From Pseudomonas folii (GTDB taxonomy: Bacteria > Pseudomonadota > Gammaproteobacteria > Pseudomonadales > Pseudomonadaceae), in contig NZ_JACONW010000047.1 of assembly GCF_014357575.1 (NCBI RefSeq), positions 1 to 38,737 on the forward strand: DNA of 38,737 bases, in the 5' to 3' direction. Within the stretch, counting starts at the first letter, position 1. Each line of letters begins with the position of its first letter. The position numbers and the translations under genes are program-made. The notes below the pieces were generated by a model that had not been told where the DNA came from, did no database searches, and saw nothing but the letters and a program-made list of their open reading frames with translations. Of the stretch, positions 1 to 8,741 are shown piece after piece.

Positions 1-34
1 CTGTGGGATCCTTTACTTGTCCGCAAGCTGCTGA

Positions 35-126
35 CGTGGGACCGGCTTTAGCCGGGAAAGCTGCTTATCAGGCGACACATTTTCAGTGACGGTACTGACC
101 TCTTCCCGGCTAAAGCCGGTCCCACG
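35..126. repeat. REP inverted pair (REPIN), class 'ccggctttagccggg'
   Basis: Two 24-nt arms (35-58 and 103-126) are reverse complements and are separated by a 44-nt spacer. Each arm contains the core gggaccggctttagccggg, which is itself partly palindromic. The same core recurs at 2251-2342, 15908-16000 and 30376-30465. The pair lies just beyond the stop codon of the minus-strand chemoreceptor gene and could stop its transcript as a large hairpin. The rest of 1-184 shows no gene. Confidence 0.9.
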
Positions 127-184
127 ACGGCGCAGTACCCTTGCGCGCAAAAAAAGAATCTTCCACAGGTTTATAAGCCCGTTA

Positions 185-1816
185 CTAAAGCCTGAACTGC
201 CTCAACAGCCCATTCAACTGGTCGCTCATTTCTCGCAAGTGCACGCTTGCTTCCGTGGACTGTTCAGCTGCGATGGCAGTGCTCTGGGACAGCTGCGCCG
301 CCTGGGTGACGTTCTGGTTGATGTCCTCCACCACATGGGATTGCTGCAATGTTGCGCTGGCAATTGATGCGTTCAGGCTGTTGAGGTTGCGCAGTGCCTG
401 GCTGATCGAGGTCAGGCTTTGCCCGGCCTGATTGGCCTGCTCGATGGTCAGTTGCGATGAACGACTGCTGTCGGCGATGACTTTCACCGCGGCGTCAGAA
501 TGCTTCTGCAAGCGTTCGATCATGCTCTGAATCTCGGCCGTCGACTTCTGCGTACGCTGGGCCAGCAAGCGAACCTCATCGGCTACCACCGCAAAGCCGC
601 GACCCTGTTCCCCGGCGCGAGCGGCTTCGATGGCTGCGTTCAGGGCCAGCAGGTTGGTCTGCTCGGCAATCGAGCTGATGACCTCAAGCACACCGCCGAT
701 TTGCGTGCTTTCCGAAGACAGCGTGCGAATCACTTCTACCGCCTGATTAATGGTGCCGGACAGGTGATCAATCTGACGCAGGCTGCTGTCGATGTTGACC
801 TGACCCTGATGCGCCTGAGATTCGGCGTCGCGCATTTCGTTGGCGGCGTGCTCGGCGTTCTTGGCGACGTCTTGTACGCCATAGGTCACTTCGTTGACGG
901 CAGTCGCCACCAGTTCCATTTGCTGCGACTGTTGCTGGCTGCGCGTCTGGGCCTGTTCGGCATTGGTGCCCAAATCCGAGGAGGCTTTTTCCAGACCATT
1001 GGCCGATGCCTGAAGCTGCAAGACGACACCACGCAGCTTGGCGGTAAAGGCGTTGAAATGCTTGGCCAGTTGCGTGATTTCGTCGTTGCCTTCAGTTTTC
1101 AGAGAGCGGGTCAGATCACTTTCGCCACTGGCGATGTCAGCCATGGCCTGCACGGAATCACGAAGAGGGCGGACGATGCTGCGCGCAATCAGGATGACCA
1201 GCAGCGCCATGACTGCAATGATCGCCAGGCTGAACAATGCGGCTTTGATGGTCTGTTGCTGGAATTCTGCCTTCACGTCATCAACATACACACCCGAGCC
1301 CAGAATCCAGCCCCAGGGCGCAAACAGTTTCACGTAGGAGATTTTCCGGACAGGTTCACTGGCTCCCGGCTTGGGCCAGCGGTACTGAACCATGCCTGCG
1401 CCTTTCTCTTTGGCTACGGCAACCATTTCATTGAAGACCGCGAAACCGTCCGGGTCCTTGATGGCGGACAAATCCTGACCGACCAGCTTGGCGTTCATGG
1501 GGTGCATGATCATCACTGGACGCATGTCATTGATCCAGAAGTAATCATCTTTGTTGTAGCGCATGCCGCGAATGGCATCCAGTGCCTGTTTCTGTGCGAC
1601 GTCACGGGTCAGCGTCCCGGCAGCTTCCAGGCCTTGGTAGTACTCCAAAATGCCACTGGCGCTCTGCACCACATGCATGGTCTTTTCCGCTTTGGCGGCG
1701 TAAAGGTCCGTATGCACTTGTTTGAGCATGGCGGCTGTCAGGATAAACAGCATCAATACGGAGACGACGAGGATCAGCCAGAGTCTCCGGCTGATGGATA
1801 AGCTGCGCATTGTCAT
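185..1816 (-). CDS. Methyl-accepting chemotaxis protein with single Cache sensor
   Basis: Inner-membrane chemoreceptor of 543 residues that senses a ligand in the periplasm and controls CheA. TM1 is at about residues 12-31. The periplasmic part, about 35-190, has the single-Cache pattern ([15 protein letters not shown], then [15 protein letters not shown]), as in the sCache_2 family. TM2 is at about 191-212, followed by a HAMP segment and a long cytoplasmic coiled coil. The hairpin tip [20 protein letters not shown] is at about 384-403 and is nearly invariant in the family. The ATG at 1816 has GGAG about ten bases upstream; an in-frame ATG at 1810 is less well placed. sCache_2 receptors often bind small carboxylates, but the ligand cannot be read from this sequence. 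The gene appears to stand alone, with a REP pair downstream. Confidence 0.95.
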   Translation of the reverse strand: MTMRSLSISRRLWLILVVSVLMLFILTAAMLKQVHTDLYAAKAEKTMHVVQSASGILEYYQGLEAAGTLTRDVAQKQALDAIRGMRYNKDDYFWINDMRPVMIMHPMNAKLVGQDLSAIKDPDGFAVFNEMVAVAKEKGAGMVQYRWPKPGASEPVRKISYVKLFAPWGWILGSGVYVDDVKAEFQQQTIKAALFSLAIIAVMALLVILIARSIVRPLRDSVQAMADIASGESDLTRSLKTEGNDEITQLAKHFNAFTAKLRGVVLQLQASANGLEKASSDLGTNAEQAQTRSQQQSQQMELVATAVNEVTYGVQDVAKNAEHAANEMRDAESQAHQGQVNIDSSLRQIDHLSGTINQAVEVIRTLSSESTQIGGVLEVISSIAEQTNLLALNAAIEAARAGEQGRGFAVVADEVRLLAQRTQKSTAEIQSMIERLQKHSDAAVKVIADSSRSSQLTIEQANQAGQSLTSISQALRNLNSLNASIASATLQQSHVVEDINQNVTQAAQLSQSTAIAAEQSTEASVHLREMSDQLNGLLRQFRL

Positions 1817-2005
1817 GACCGGTTGCTCCGTCTTATTTTTTATTGTGTAGAGCGCTGTGCGCCGTGGGATTCACACTGAAGCCAGTCCCGTCTCGATAAT
1901 AGCCTTTTGATACCCGTCGTCTAGCCCATCGCTACTAAAGTGGATGTCGGCGCTGAAAGGATAAACCTGAGTGAGCGGTAGGAGATTTCTCAAAATATCG
2001 TGCGG

Positions 2006-2023
2006 TATAGCGAAAGGCTTACA
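2006..2023 (+). promoter_or_regulatory. Possible GacA box (degenerate) upstream of Rsm-like sRNA
   Basis: TATAGC-N6-CTTACA has the layout of the GacA upstream element TGTAAG-N6-CTTACA known in front of rsmX/Y/Z genes. The right half is exact and the spacing is exact, but the left half matches poorly. A weak -10-like CTATGA follows at 2043-2048. The call rests partly on the sRNA downstream. Confidence 0.45.
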
Positions 2024-2055
2024 CGAGGAAGGGAATTTCGCTCTATGAGCTGCCG

Positions 2056-2191
2056 CATTTGAGCGGTAGATTGGATCCATCACCGAAGCGAAGGAAGCGC
2101 TTCGGGATCAGGGATGATCGACCATTGCCAGGACGGCTACTGACAGGATGTCGGAATGGTCATGCAAAAAACCCGCTTCGGCGGGTTTTTT
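2056..2191 (+). ncRNA. RsmX/RsmY-like sRNA that titrates RsmA/CsrA
   Basis: Five short hairpins in a row each present a GGA in the loop, the binding signature of RsmA/CsrA. Their positions are 2065-2084 (loop TGGATCC), 2085-2103 (GAAGCG stem, AAGGAAG loop), 2106-2119 (GATCA stem, GGGA loop), 2127-2137 (GCC/GGC stem around AGGAC) and 2142-2152 (GACA/TGTC stem around GGA). CCATT at 2122-2126 can also pair with AATGG at 2155-2159. A strong intrinsic terminator closes the unit. Known GacA-dependent RNAs RsmX, RsmY and RsmZ are built this way and relieve translational repression by RsmA/RsmE. The 5' end is estimated from a weak -10 at 2043-2048 and could be off by about 15 nt. I cannot tell RsmX from RsmY by sequence alone; no protein-coding gene fits here. 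Confidence 0.82.
2166..2191 (+). terminator. Intrinsic terminator of the Rsm-like sRNA
   Basis: CCCGC-TTCG-GCGGG hairpin flanked by six A on the left and six T on the right. The UUCG tetraloop and U tract make a textbook rho-independent terminator; the A tract makes it bidirectional. It ends the sRNA that starts near 2056. Confidence 0.93.
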
Positions 2192-2250
2192 GTTGTTTGC
2201 GGGAAAGTGAGCCTTTGAGGCTATTTGAATCCACAGATTCTGTGCGAATG

Positions 2251-2342
2251 ACGTGGGACCGGCTTTGGCGGGAAGAGGCGGGACAGACGCTGAATCTTCA
2301 TCTTCAGAAATATCGCCTTCCCGGCTAAAGCCGGTCCCACGT
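2251..2342. repeat. REP inverted pair, class 'ccggctttagccggg'
   Basis: Arms at 2251-2274 and 2318-2342. The left arm has one variant base (ctttggcggg instead of ctttagccggg), so the two arms have begun to diverge. It lies between the sRNA terminator and the 3' end of the TetR gene. Together with the sRNA it accounts for the 556-base stretch 1817-2372, which has no protein gene. Confidence 0.88.
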
Positions 2343-2372
2343 CAGCGCCTACCCATCATTCCAAATCCCGAT

Positions 2373-2996
2373 TCATGCGTTCTTTGGTTCAACATCCGGG
2401 GCGCAGCCTTTCAGCACCAGCCGGATGATTGTCTGGGTTGCCGCTTCGTAATCACTGTCTTCCAGCTTCGCCTTGCCGGTGACTGTCGATATCTGCCAGT
2501 CGAAATCGGCATAGGTCTGGGTCGCAGCCCAGATCGTGAACATCAAGTGATGCGGGTCGATGGGCGCGATGAGGCCCTTGTCGATCCAGCCCTGAATACA
2601 ATCGATGTTGTGCTTGGCTTGCCCGTTAAGCTGTTCCACCTGCTCGGGTGAGAGGTGCGGCGCGCCGTGCATGATTTCGCTGGCGAACACCTTCGAGGCA
2701 AACGGCAGGTCGCGGGAAATCACAATCTTCGAACGAATGTAGGCGCTGAGCACCTCGGCGGGCACGCCCTCGCGATTGAATGGCGTTGAGGCCCGCAGGA
2801 TCGGCTCGATAATGCTTTCGAGCACTTCGCGGTAAAGGTTTTCCTTGGACTTGAAGTAGTAGTAGACGTTGGGCTTGGGCACGCCAGCCTTGGCAGCGAT
2901 ATCGCTGGTTTTGCTGGCCGCAAAGCCTTTATCGGCGAACTCTTCACTGGCGGCACGCAGGATCAGCTCTTTGTTGCGCTCGCGAATACTGCTCAT
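2373..2996 (-). CDS. TetR-family regulator, RutR/YcdC-like
   Basis: Transcriptional regulator of 207 residues. The N-terminal helix-turn-helix is at about residues 28-47 ([19 protein letters not shown]). The C-terminal ligand domain resembles E. coli RutR (YcdC-like C-terminal family), most clearly in the stretch [20 protein letters not shown], where RutR reads PIDPQHLIFMIWASTQHYAD. E. coli RutR senses uracil or thymine and controls pyrimidine and purine catabolic genes. The ATG at 2996 was chosen because the family N-terminus begins there; the open frame runs 23 codons further upstream without family similarity. Whether this protein is a true RutR orthologue is unproven, but palindromes resembling the RutR operator lie upstream of tsx and xdhA in this window. 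Confidence 0.88.
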   Translation of the reverse strand: MSSIRERNKELILRAASEEFADKGFAASKTSDIAAKAGVPKPNVYYYFKSKENLYREVLESIIEPILRASTPFNREGVPAEVLSAYIRSKIVISRDLPFASKVFASEIMHGAPHLSPEQVEQLNGQAKHNIDCIQGWIDKGLIAPIDPHHLMFTIWAATQTYADFDWQISTVTGKAKLEDSDYEAATQTIIRLVLKGCAPDVEPKNA

Positions 2997-3151
2997 AAAC
3001 CAGAGGTTTCCTTGCCCGGTCGGCGGTCGCGCATGGTAGCACCCGCCTCGAGAACGTCTCAACATCGGGCAGCGACACAGGCTGCGCTGTGCTTCAATGG
3101 CGCCCGCGTGGCATCAATTGTGCTGCGCAATCGAACTTCAATGACGTATTC

Positions 3152-3156
3152 AAGGA
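3152..3156 (+). promoter_or_regulatory. Shine-Dalgarno that fixes a GTG start for the DUF808 gene
   Basis: AAGGA lies eight bases ahead of GTG 3165. The upstream ATG at 3141 has no such site. The GTG start gives the N-terminus (M)[13 protein letters not shown], which matches the family. Confidence 0.75.
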
Positions 3157-3164
3157 TATTGATT

Positions 3165-4073
3165 GTGGCTGCTGGAAGCTTGCTTACCCTTTTGGATGAC
3201 ATCGCGATGCTGCTGGATGATGTCTCTCTGGCCGCAAAGAAAACCGCGGGCGTGCTGGGCGACGATCTGGCGCTGAATGCCCAACAGGTTACCGGGGTAT
3301 CCGCCGACCGGGAATTGCCCGTTGTGTGGGCGGTGGCCAAGGGTTCTTTTATCAACAAGGCAATTCTGGTGCCCGCCGCCTTGCTGATCAGTGCGTTTGC
3401 ACCCTGGGCGATTCTGCCTCTGTTGATGATCGGCGGTGCTTACCTGTGTTTCGAGGGCTTTGAAAAAATTGCCCACAAATGGCTGCATCCTGAAACCGAG
3501 CAACAGCGTCAGGAGCGACGAGAGGCCGCAACGGGCAAAAATGTCGATATGGTCGCGTTCGAAAAAGACCGGATCAAAGGTGCCATTCGTACAGACTTCA
3601 TCCTCTCGGCAGAAATCATCGTGCTGGCGCTTGGCGTCGTGTCCACCCGGTCGTTCCTGGATCAGGTCGGTGTGTTGGTGATTGTTGCGGTGTTGATCAC
3701 TGCCGGTGTTTACGGTCTGGTAGCGGGCATCGTGAAACTGGACGATCTCGGCCTTTATCTGAAGAAAAGCGCCAAATCGGCCGTTCAAGGTATAGGTTCA
3801 GGGTTGTTGTGGCTGGCACCGGTATTGATGAAAATCCTTTCCATCGTCGGTACTGCTGCGATGTTTATGGTGGGTGGCGGTATCCTCACCCACGGTGTGC
3901 CGGTCGCTCATCACTGGATAGAAGGCGTAACCGAACAAGCGGCGCAAACGGTCGGTGGTTTTTCGATGGTTGTGCCTACTCTGCTGGACGCGGTCGCCGG
4001 TATCATCGCCGGGGCATTGGTCCTGCTGCTGGTCACGGTAGCGGGGAAAGTCTGGAAACTAATCAGGGCCTGA
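3165..4073 (+). CDS. yedI: DUF808 family inner membrane protein (YedI-like)
   Basis: Predicted polytopic inner membrane protein of 302 residues, very similar to E. coli YedI over its full length. Shared blocks include [49 protein letters not shown] and [14 protein letters not shown]. Relative to YedI a few residues are missing just before KKTAG. Hydrophobic stretches occur at about 65-105, 165-215 and 230-300. No biochemical function is established for the family. It is separated from the divergent TetR gene by 168 bases, so they may share a regulatory region. The start is GTG 3165 on ribosome-binding-site grounds; an ATG at 3141 would add eight residues. Confidence 0.92.
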   Translation: MAAGSLLTLLDDIAMLLDDVSLAAKKTAGVLGDDLALNAQQVTGVSADRELPVVWAVAKGSFINKAILVPAALLISAFAPWAILPLLMIGGAYLCFEGFEKIAHKWLHPETEQQRQERREAATGKNVDMVAFEKDRIKGAIRTDFILSAEIIVLALGVVSTRSFLDQVGVLVIVAVLITAGVYGLVAGIVKLDDLGLYLKKSAKSAVQGIGSGLLWLAPVLMKILSIVGTAAMFMVGGGILTHGVPVAHHWIEGVTEQAAQTVGGFSMVVPTLLDAVAGIIAGALVLLLVTVAGKVWKLIRA

Positions 4074-4089
4074 TGGCTGGTCGACTTGA

Positions 4090-4305
4090 ATGAATAGCCC
4101 ACTGTTTTCCAGTGTTGTTGCGTATGCCCAGCAATGTGAGCGGCAGTTGGTCGAGATCCTGCATTTGCGGCCCACTCTGGATCGCAAGCAGGTGTCGGCC
4201 TGGGTCGATGAACAGAGTCACGCGCAGACCGAGAGTGATCCATTGGAGTTGCTGCGTGCGATCAACTCGAAAGTGCGGGCGGGCAAGCCGTTGCCGTGGG
4301 AGTAG
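4090..4305 (+). CDS. Small hypothetical protein (71 aa)
   Basis: A 71-residue soluble, probably helical protein that starts 16 bases after the DUF808 stop codon on the same strand. No Shine-Dalgarno sequence of note precedes the ATG, so it may be translated by coupling to the upstream gene. The frame stays open across the gap to the stop TAG and the composition looks like normal Pseudomonas coding sequence (ELLRAINSKVRAGKPLPWE at the C-terminus). I do not recognise a family. An overlapping frame, 4112-4366, is rich in Arg, Cys and Ser and looks like a shadow. Confidence 0.55.
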   Translation: MNSPLFSSVVAYAQQCERQLVEILHLRPTLDRKQVSAWVDEQSHAQTESDPLELLRAINSKVRAGKPLPWE

Positions 4306-4333
4306 ATACGTAAAACTCTGGGCTCACGAGCTT

Positions 4334-4425
4334 CCTGTGGGAGCGAGGCTTGCCCGCGATGCATGAGACGCAGCCAGAAGACATACCGCGTTATCATTTA
4401 TCGCGAGCAAGCTCACTCCTACAGG
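4334..4425. repeat. REP inverted pair, class 'gcttgcccgcgat'
   Basis: Arms at 4334-4360 (cctgtgggagcgaggcttgc onward) and 4400-4425 are imperfect reverse complements. A further half copy, ggcgctcctacag, follows at about 4459-4471. It sits between convergent genes (the small ORF on plus and tsx on minus). Confidence 0.82.
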
Positions 4426-4485
4426 ATCCATGTTTGCCGCACGGCGTCTGGACGACGGGGCGCTCCTACAGATTTCGTATTCGAA

Positions 4486-5271
4486 TCAGAAGAACACTTT
4501 CACCAGCAAGCTTGCGGTGTTCTGGTTGGTATCAAAGAACTTGGTGTCTTCGATGCCGTATTTGTCTGACCAGTAATCGTACTCGATACCGACATACAGC
4601 TGACGGTCCGGCAGGTTGATGGCTTTGCCCAGGTCGTATTTGATTTGCGGGTTGAAGTGCACGTTGGATTTGTATTCGCCATTGCGGTCGGACTTGTTGT
4701 CCACGACCCAGTCAATGAAGCCGTCGATCAGGATGTCGGATTTGCCCACCGGGATCGTGTAGGACCAGACCGGCGTGACCTGCCAGGCGCCGTAACCCGC
4801 ACGATGACCGTCGGTGTAGCGCTTGTAGAAGTTCAGCTGGAAGTAATCGAAACCCGGGATGTTCAAGTCAAAGCCCGGACCAATCAGGTACGACTCGTTA
4901 TCGCCTTCGCCAAACTCGTAAGTGGCCGCCAGCAATACATCGGAGATCGGGCCGAATTCGAATTTCTGACCAAAGATCTTGCCCATGGACAGGCGCGGGG
5001 AGATTTCACCGTAATAGGTGTTATCACCGTTGGTGGCGTCGCCTTTGCCGTTATAGAAGATCTTGTCGATGAACAGGAAGTTATCGCCGTATTTCCAGCC
5101 GTCAGCGTGTTCAAAAGTGAACGTCTGCTGGTTTGACGGATTGACTGTAAAGTCGCGACCGTTGAGGTAAGTCAGGCTGTTGCTCTGCCATTGCAGCAGG
5201 CCGTCGGCCATGCTTTGTCCGGACGCCAGAAGACTGCCGGCAACTATCGCGCTGGAAATAATACGGTTCAT
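4486..5271 (-). CDS. tsx: Outer membrane nucleoside-specific channel, Tsx/OmpK family
   Basis: Outer membrane beta-barrel porin of 261 residues. Residues 1-22 are a signal peptide ending SMA, so the mature protein starts DGLLQW. The body has alternating aromatic beta-strand repeats, and the chain ends in Phe (LLVKVFF), typical of outer membrane proteins recognised by the Bam complex. Stretches such as GPGFDLNIPGFDYFQLNFYK and YVGIEYDYWSDKYGI mark the nucleoside-channel Tsx family, also called OmpK. Known members let nucleosides and deoxynucleosides through the outer membrane. GGGGAG lies six bases ahead of the ATG. It lies 454 bases beyond the purine operon on the same strand, which suggests a job in supplying purine nucleosides. 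Confidence 0.9.
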   Translation of the reverse strand: MNRIISSAIVAGSLLASGQSMADGLLQWQSNSLTYLNGRDFTVNPSNQQTFTFEHADGWKYGDNFLFIDKIFYNGKGDATNGDNTYYGEISPRLSMGKIFGQKFEFGPISDVLLAATYEFGEGDNESYLIGPGFDLNIPGFDYFQLNFYKRYTDGHRAGYGAWQVTPVWSYTIPVGKSDILIDGFIDWVVDNKSDRNGEYKSNVHFNPQIKYDLGKAINLPDRQLYVGIEYDYWSDKYGIEDTKFFDTNQNTASLLVKVFF

Positions 5272-5471
5272 TCAATGCTCCCCTGATGGATCGATATGGT
5301 CTTTTTTTGGGTGCTCTTTTTAGGCACTTTTCCGCGGTTAAAACATGTCTGTTTGGTCAGCTTTGACTACATAGCAAGAGCTGAGCCAATGCTGATTGAA
5401 AAGCGCACGAAAGTGCTATCGGCTGCATCTTTAACAGTCGATCGAGGCTTTTCTTCAGAAAACGTGACAGT

Positions 5472-5485
5472 TGACCGGCTGGTCA
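5472..5485. promoter_or_regulatory. RutR-like palindrome TGACC-GGCT-GGTCA upstream of tsx
   Basis: The block TTGACCGGCTGGTCAG (5471-5486) fits the known E. coli RutR consensus TTGACCA-NN-TGGTCAA except at two positions. It is about 200 bases ahead of the tsx start codon. The same TGAC-N6-GTCA layout occurs twice upstream of xdhA. A RutR-like TetR protein is encoded at 2373-2996. Binding is inferred, not shown. Confidence 0.5.
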
Positions 5486-5626
5486 GTTAGTTGTCTGTTC
5501 AGTCAGCATTGCAACACGGCGGGTTTTAACGCGGCGGCGGAGGATATTGGCTGCGGGCGTTTCGTGCAAGTGCTCTGGGACGGGGCAGGGCGAACAATTG
5601 TGGGGCGTGAATTGATGTTTCATATA

Positions 5627-5711
5627 CCTGACTGTAGGAGCTGCCGAAGGCTGCGATGGCGGTGTATCAGAGCGAACGCCATCGCAGCCTTCGGCAGCTC
5701 CTACAGTCAGG
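5627..5711. repeat. REP inverted pair, class 'gccgaaggctgcgatgg'
   Basis: A perfect 34-bp inverted repeat: arms 5627-5660 and 5678-5711 with a 17-base loop. It begins only 15 bases beyond the puuD stop codon and would form a very stable hairpin in the puuD transcript. The remainder of the 454-base gap 5272-5725 holds the tsx upstream region and no gene. Confidence 0.95.
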
Positions 5712-5725
5712 TGTTCGGCCAGCGA

Positions 5726-7018
5726 TCAGCGGGTCTGCGCACCTGTTGTAACCCACGCCCCAATCAACTCCCGCTCCTGCTGAGTCATCTGGGTGATGTT
5801 GCCCAGTGGCATGATCTGCGAGGTCACGGCCTGGGCCTGAATGCGCGGGGCCATTTGCTTGATTTGTTCCGCGGTGTCGAACATCACGCCGGCGGGCGCA
5901 GCGCTGAACAGCTGGCTGGTGGGCCTGGCGGAATGGCAGACGGTGCAGCGTTCATGGATCACGCTCTGCACTTTCCCGAAGTCCACACCTGGGCTGGCAG
6001 CTGCAGCCTCTGCAACAGGTTCCGGAGGCGGAGCGGGGCGTACTTCGTCATGGCGATAGCCGCCGACGGCGGTGCCCGGTAATGGCTGATATTCGATCTT
6101 CGCTGCTTGCGCCGGTTTCGGCAGTGGCGCAGGGCCGGTGACGTAAGCCAGGCAGATCATGCCCAGTGCGGCGACGGGCAGGGTCCAGGCGAACTTGTGA
6201 CTGTTGTGCCGCGTATTGAAGTAGTGACGGACCAGCACCGCCAATACGCCGATCCCGGCCAGGATCAGCCAGTTGTATGGGCTGCCGTAAGTGCTCGGGA
6301 AATGGTTGCTGATCATGATGAACAGCACCGGCAAGGTGAAGTAGTTGTTGTGGCGCGAACGCAGCAAGCCTTTGGCGGGCAGAGACGGATCCGGCGTGCG
6401 GTTCTCGGCGATGGCGGCTACCAATGCGCGCTGGGCAGGCATGATGATGCGGAACACATTGCCGACCATGATCGTGCCGATGATGGCGCCAACATGCAGA
6501 TAAGCCCCGCGGCCGCTGAACACTTTGCTGAAGCCATACGCCGCCGCGATAACCAGTACGAACAGGATCAGGCCGAGTAGAGCAGGGCGTTTGCCCAGCG
6601 CCGAATCGCAGAGAAAGCTGTAGACGAACCAGCCAACGAACAGCGACCCCAGCCCGAGTGCCACGCCTTCCGGGCCGGACAGGCTGCTGCCTGGTGCGAG
6701 CAGGTACAAGGTCGGATTGGCGTAGAACACCAAGCACAGCATGGCCACGCCTGACAGCCAGGTGAAATAGGCTTCCCATTTGAACCAGTGCAGGTTCTCG
6801 GGCATGGTCGGCGGGGCGAGTTTGTATTTTTCCAGGTGGTAGATACCGCCACCGTGAATGGCCCATAAATCCCCGGACAGACCATCGCGCGGGTTGACCC
6901 GGTTCAGGTTGTTTTCCAGCCAGACAAAGTAGAACGATGCGCCAATCCAGGCGATGCCGACAATCATGTGAATCCAGCGCACGCTGAGATTCAGCCATTC
7001 CATCAAATGTGCTTCCAC
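5726..7018 (-). CDS. puuD: Membrane urate hydroxylase with cytochrome c domain
   Basis: Oxidises urate to 5-hydroxyisourate. It is an integral membrane protein of 430 residues with about eight or nine hydrophobic segments in residues 1-290 (for example IHMIVGIAWIGASFYFVWLE near the start). After a Pro/Ala-rich linker comes a C-terminal cytochrome c domain with the haem motif CTVCH at 358-362 and a later Met-containing segment (SQIMPLGNITQM) that can supply the second axial ligand. This differs from soluble cofactor-free uricase and implies electron transfer to the respiratory chain. The start is GTG 7018 with GAAGG nearby; ATG 7003 would remove five residues. It is the last gene of the puuE-led operon, 45 bases after allA. 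Confidence 0.93.
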   Translation of the reverse strand: MEAHLMEWLNLSVRWIHMIVGIAWIGASFYFVWLENNLNRVNPRDGLSGDLWAIHGGGIYHLEKYKLAPPTMPENLHWFKWEAYFTWLSGVAMLCLVFYANPTLYLLAPGSSLSGPEGVALGLGSLFVGWFVYSFLCDSALGKRPALLGLILFVLVIAAAYGFSKVFSGRGAYLHVGAIIGTIMVGNVFRIIMPAQRALVAAIAENRTPDPSLPAKGLLRSRHNNYFTLPVLFIMISNHFPSTYGSPYNWLILAGIGVLAVLVRHYFNTRHNSHKFAWTLPVAALGMICLAYVTGPAPLPKPAQAAKIEYQPLPGTAVGGYRHDEVRPAPPPEPVAEAAAASPGVDFGKVQSVIHERCTVCHSARPTSQLFSAAPAGVMFDTAEQIKQMAPRIQAQAVTSQIMPLGNITQMTQQERELIGAWVTTGAQTR

Positions 7019-7063
7019 GGGGGTTACCTTCTACCTGTCGTCACTTCTCGGACGTTCAAGCTT

Positions 7064-7567
7064 CTACGGGTGGGGGTCGAGAACCAGCTTCTGGCTCTCA
7101 GCGAAAAAATGCTCATCGCAGTTATTGCCAGCTCCACTGCGATCAACCACCAGGAAGTCATCCCGCTTTTCGATCGTCAGCACCGGGTGGTGCCAGACGC
7201 CGCGATGGTAATTAACACCCTGCCTGCCGTTGGTAACGAAAGCGCGGGTCAGCTCTGAATCAGGTTCATCGCTAATGGGCGCGACCACGATCAGAAAAGG
7301 GTTGCCGAGCAGTGGCACAAACGCCTGACTGCCCTGCGGATGGCGCTCCAGCATGCTGATGATCAACGGCATCTGCAGCGCCTCGGCACGGAAGATACTG
7401 ATGATCGCCTTGTCGTCCGGCGCCGCGGTTTGCACCTCGGCCAGACGATGAAAGCGCTGGGTCGAACCGTTGTTGATCATGAAGTGATCGCTGCCGTCGG
7501 TTTCGATGACATCTCCGAACGGGGCAAAAGCTTCTTTGGTCAACGGCTCGATGGTCAGTGTGCGCAT
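7064..7567 (-). CDS. allA: Ureidoglycolate lyase
   Basis: Splits (S)-ureidoglycolate into glyoxylate and urea, the final step of this purine route. The 167-residue length is normal for the family. Recognisable blocks are FAPFGDVIETDG near residue 14, LERHPQGSQAFVPL in the middle, and GVNYHRGVWHHPVLTI, where conserved His residues cluster. The frame is open upstream of 7567 but there it translates a REP element, so the ATG at 7567 (MRTLTIEPLTKEAF) is the real start. A 136-base gap holding a REP pair separates it from alc. Confidence 0.93.
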   Translation of the reverse strand: MRTLTIEPLTKEAFAPFGDVIETDGSDHFMINNGSTQRFHRLAEVQTAAPDDKAIISIFRAEALQMPLIISMLERHPQGSQAFVPLLGNPFLIVVAPISDEPDSELTRAFVTNGRQGVNYHRGVWHHPVLTIEKRDDFLVVDRSGAGNNCDEHFFAESQKLVLDPHP

Positions 7568-7598
7568 GCTGGGTCTTCTGTTTTCGAATTCTTTGGAC

Positions 7599-7691
7599 CC
7601 TTGTGGAGCGGTGCTTGCCCGCGATAAGGCTGGACGCGGTTCAGGATAGACCGCGGTGTTCCTATCGCGGGCAAGCACCGCTCCCACAAGG
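7599..7691. repeat. REP inverted pair, class 'gcttgcccgcgat'
   Basis: Arms 7599-7626 and 7663-7691 are near-perfect reverse complements (ccttgtggagcggtgcttgc onward). The element lies inside the catabolic operon between alc and allA, where it could alter the relative mRNA stability of upstream and downstream genes. Confidence 0.93.
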
Positions 7692-7703
7692 GGATCACGA
7701 TGC

Positions 7704-8699
7704 TTACCTTACAACTTTACCCAACACCCGAAGACGGCTCACGCCACCATCCGGAAATACATTCAGACGGATATGGGTGATCGGGCCCAGTGCCTTGATC
7801 TGCTCGGCGAATTCGTGTTCGGCGTGCATGCTCAATTTCTGGCTTGGCAGCAGTTCGCGCCAGAACAGGCTCTGGGTTTCGATCTGGCTGTCAGTGCCGC
7901 CTTTGACGAACGCCCCCTGGATCGAGCAACTGTCCGGGTAGTTACCTTTGAAGTGCAGGGTATCGACCACGACTTTTTCCACTTCGCCTGCATGGCCCAA
8001 CGCGATGATCACCCAGTCATTGCCAGGAGTGCGCCGACGTGCCGTTTCCCAGCCGTCGCCCATGTTCACGCCACGGCCCGGATTGAGGATATTGCTCATG
8101 CTGCCGTAATGTTCATCGGAGCATGCCAGAGCGCGACCACCGTTGAGTGCCGAGGCCAGATCGATCTGTTCGGTTTCGCCCACTGCAGACCAGTCGCGGA
8201 ACGGCACGCCATACACACGCAGACGGGCAACCCCGCCATCGGGATAGATATTGAAGCGCAAATGGCTGAACGCCTGATCTGCGCTGATTTCATGGTAGTG
8301 ATGGCTGTCGCCGTTCAGCTCCACGGCCGACAGGATTTCCGTCCATTGGGTGTTCTCGTCCGGCTCGCCGCTGGCCAGGAAGCACGCTTCCAGCGAGGCC
8401 GATGGCGGATAGTTACCGGTGAAATACGACGTATCGATGTCCACGCCCTTGATCGAGCCCGCCACACCCAGGCGGATCACCGCGCTGTCGTACCCCTCGA
8501 AACGCTTGCGACGCGACTCCCAGCCGTCCATCCACTTGCCGTTGTCGTCGAACACGCCTTCTTTCCACACCGCCGGAGTGGGCTGGAACAGGCGGTTGGC
8601 GTCGGCGAACCAGTCGTCAGTGACGGAAAGGATTTTGGTGCCCAGGCGCGCGTCGGCCAGGTTGACGAACTTCTCGAAGGGTGCGGCGTAAGCTTTCAT
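7704..8699 (-). CDS. alc: Allantoicase
   Basis: Hydrolyses allantoate to (S)-ureidoglycolate and urea. The 331 residues form two related halves, each a jelly-roll-like allantoicase repeat. The repeat blocks are visible: [20 protein letters not shown] with [13 protein letters not shown] in the first half, and [20 protein letters not shown] with [13 protein letters not shown] in the second. [17 protein letters not shown] and [17 protein letters not shown] are a second pair. The length is normal. It lies 42 bases downstream of uraD on the same strand. Confidence 0.95.
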   Translation of the reverse strand: MKAYAAPFEKFVNLADARLGTKILSVTDDWFADANRLFQPTPAVWKEGVFDDNGKWMDGWESRRKRFEGYDSAVIRLGVAGSIKGVDIDTSYFTGNYPPSASLEACFLASGEPDENTQWTEILSAVELNGDSHHYHEISADQAFSHLRFNIYPDGGVARLRVYGVPFRDWSAVGETEQIDLASALNGGRALACSDEHYGSMSNILNPGRGVNMGDGWETARRRTPGNDWVIIALGHAGEVEKVVVDTLHFKGNYPDSCSIQGAFVKGGTDSQIETQSLFWRELLPSQKLSMHAEHEFAEQIKALGPITHIRLNVFPDGGVSRLRVLGKVVR

Positions 8700-8741
8700 T
8701 CTTTTAGGTCTGCCTTTTGATCAGTGGCCTGGGTAGGGCGG

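Noticed and set aside
500..1801. 433-codon open frame antisense to the first chemoreceptor
   Set aside because: Composition (many Gly, His, Gln) and lack of any family block mark it as a shadow of the chemoreceptor gene.
2059..2328. 89-codon frame over the sRNA and REP
   Set aside because: It translates the RNA hairpins, terminator and REP arm; these structures explain the DNA better than a protein.
5471..6082. 203-codon plus-strand frame overlapping the puuD 3' end
   Set aside because: It consists of REP translation followed by antisense puuD, with unusual Cys/Arg-rich composition.
7656..8720. 354-codon open frame antisense to allantoicase
   Set aside because: The allantoicase frame on the other strand is full-length and family-typical; this one starts inside a REP element.
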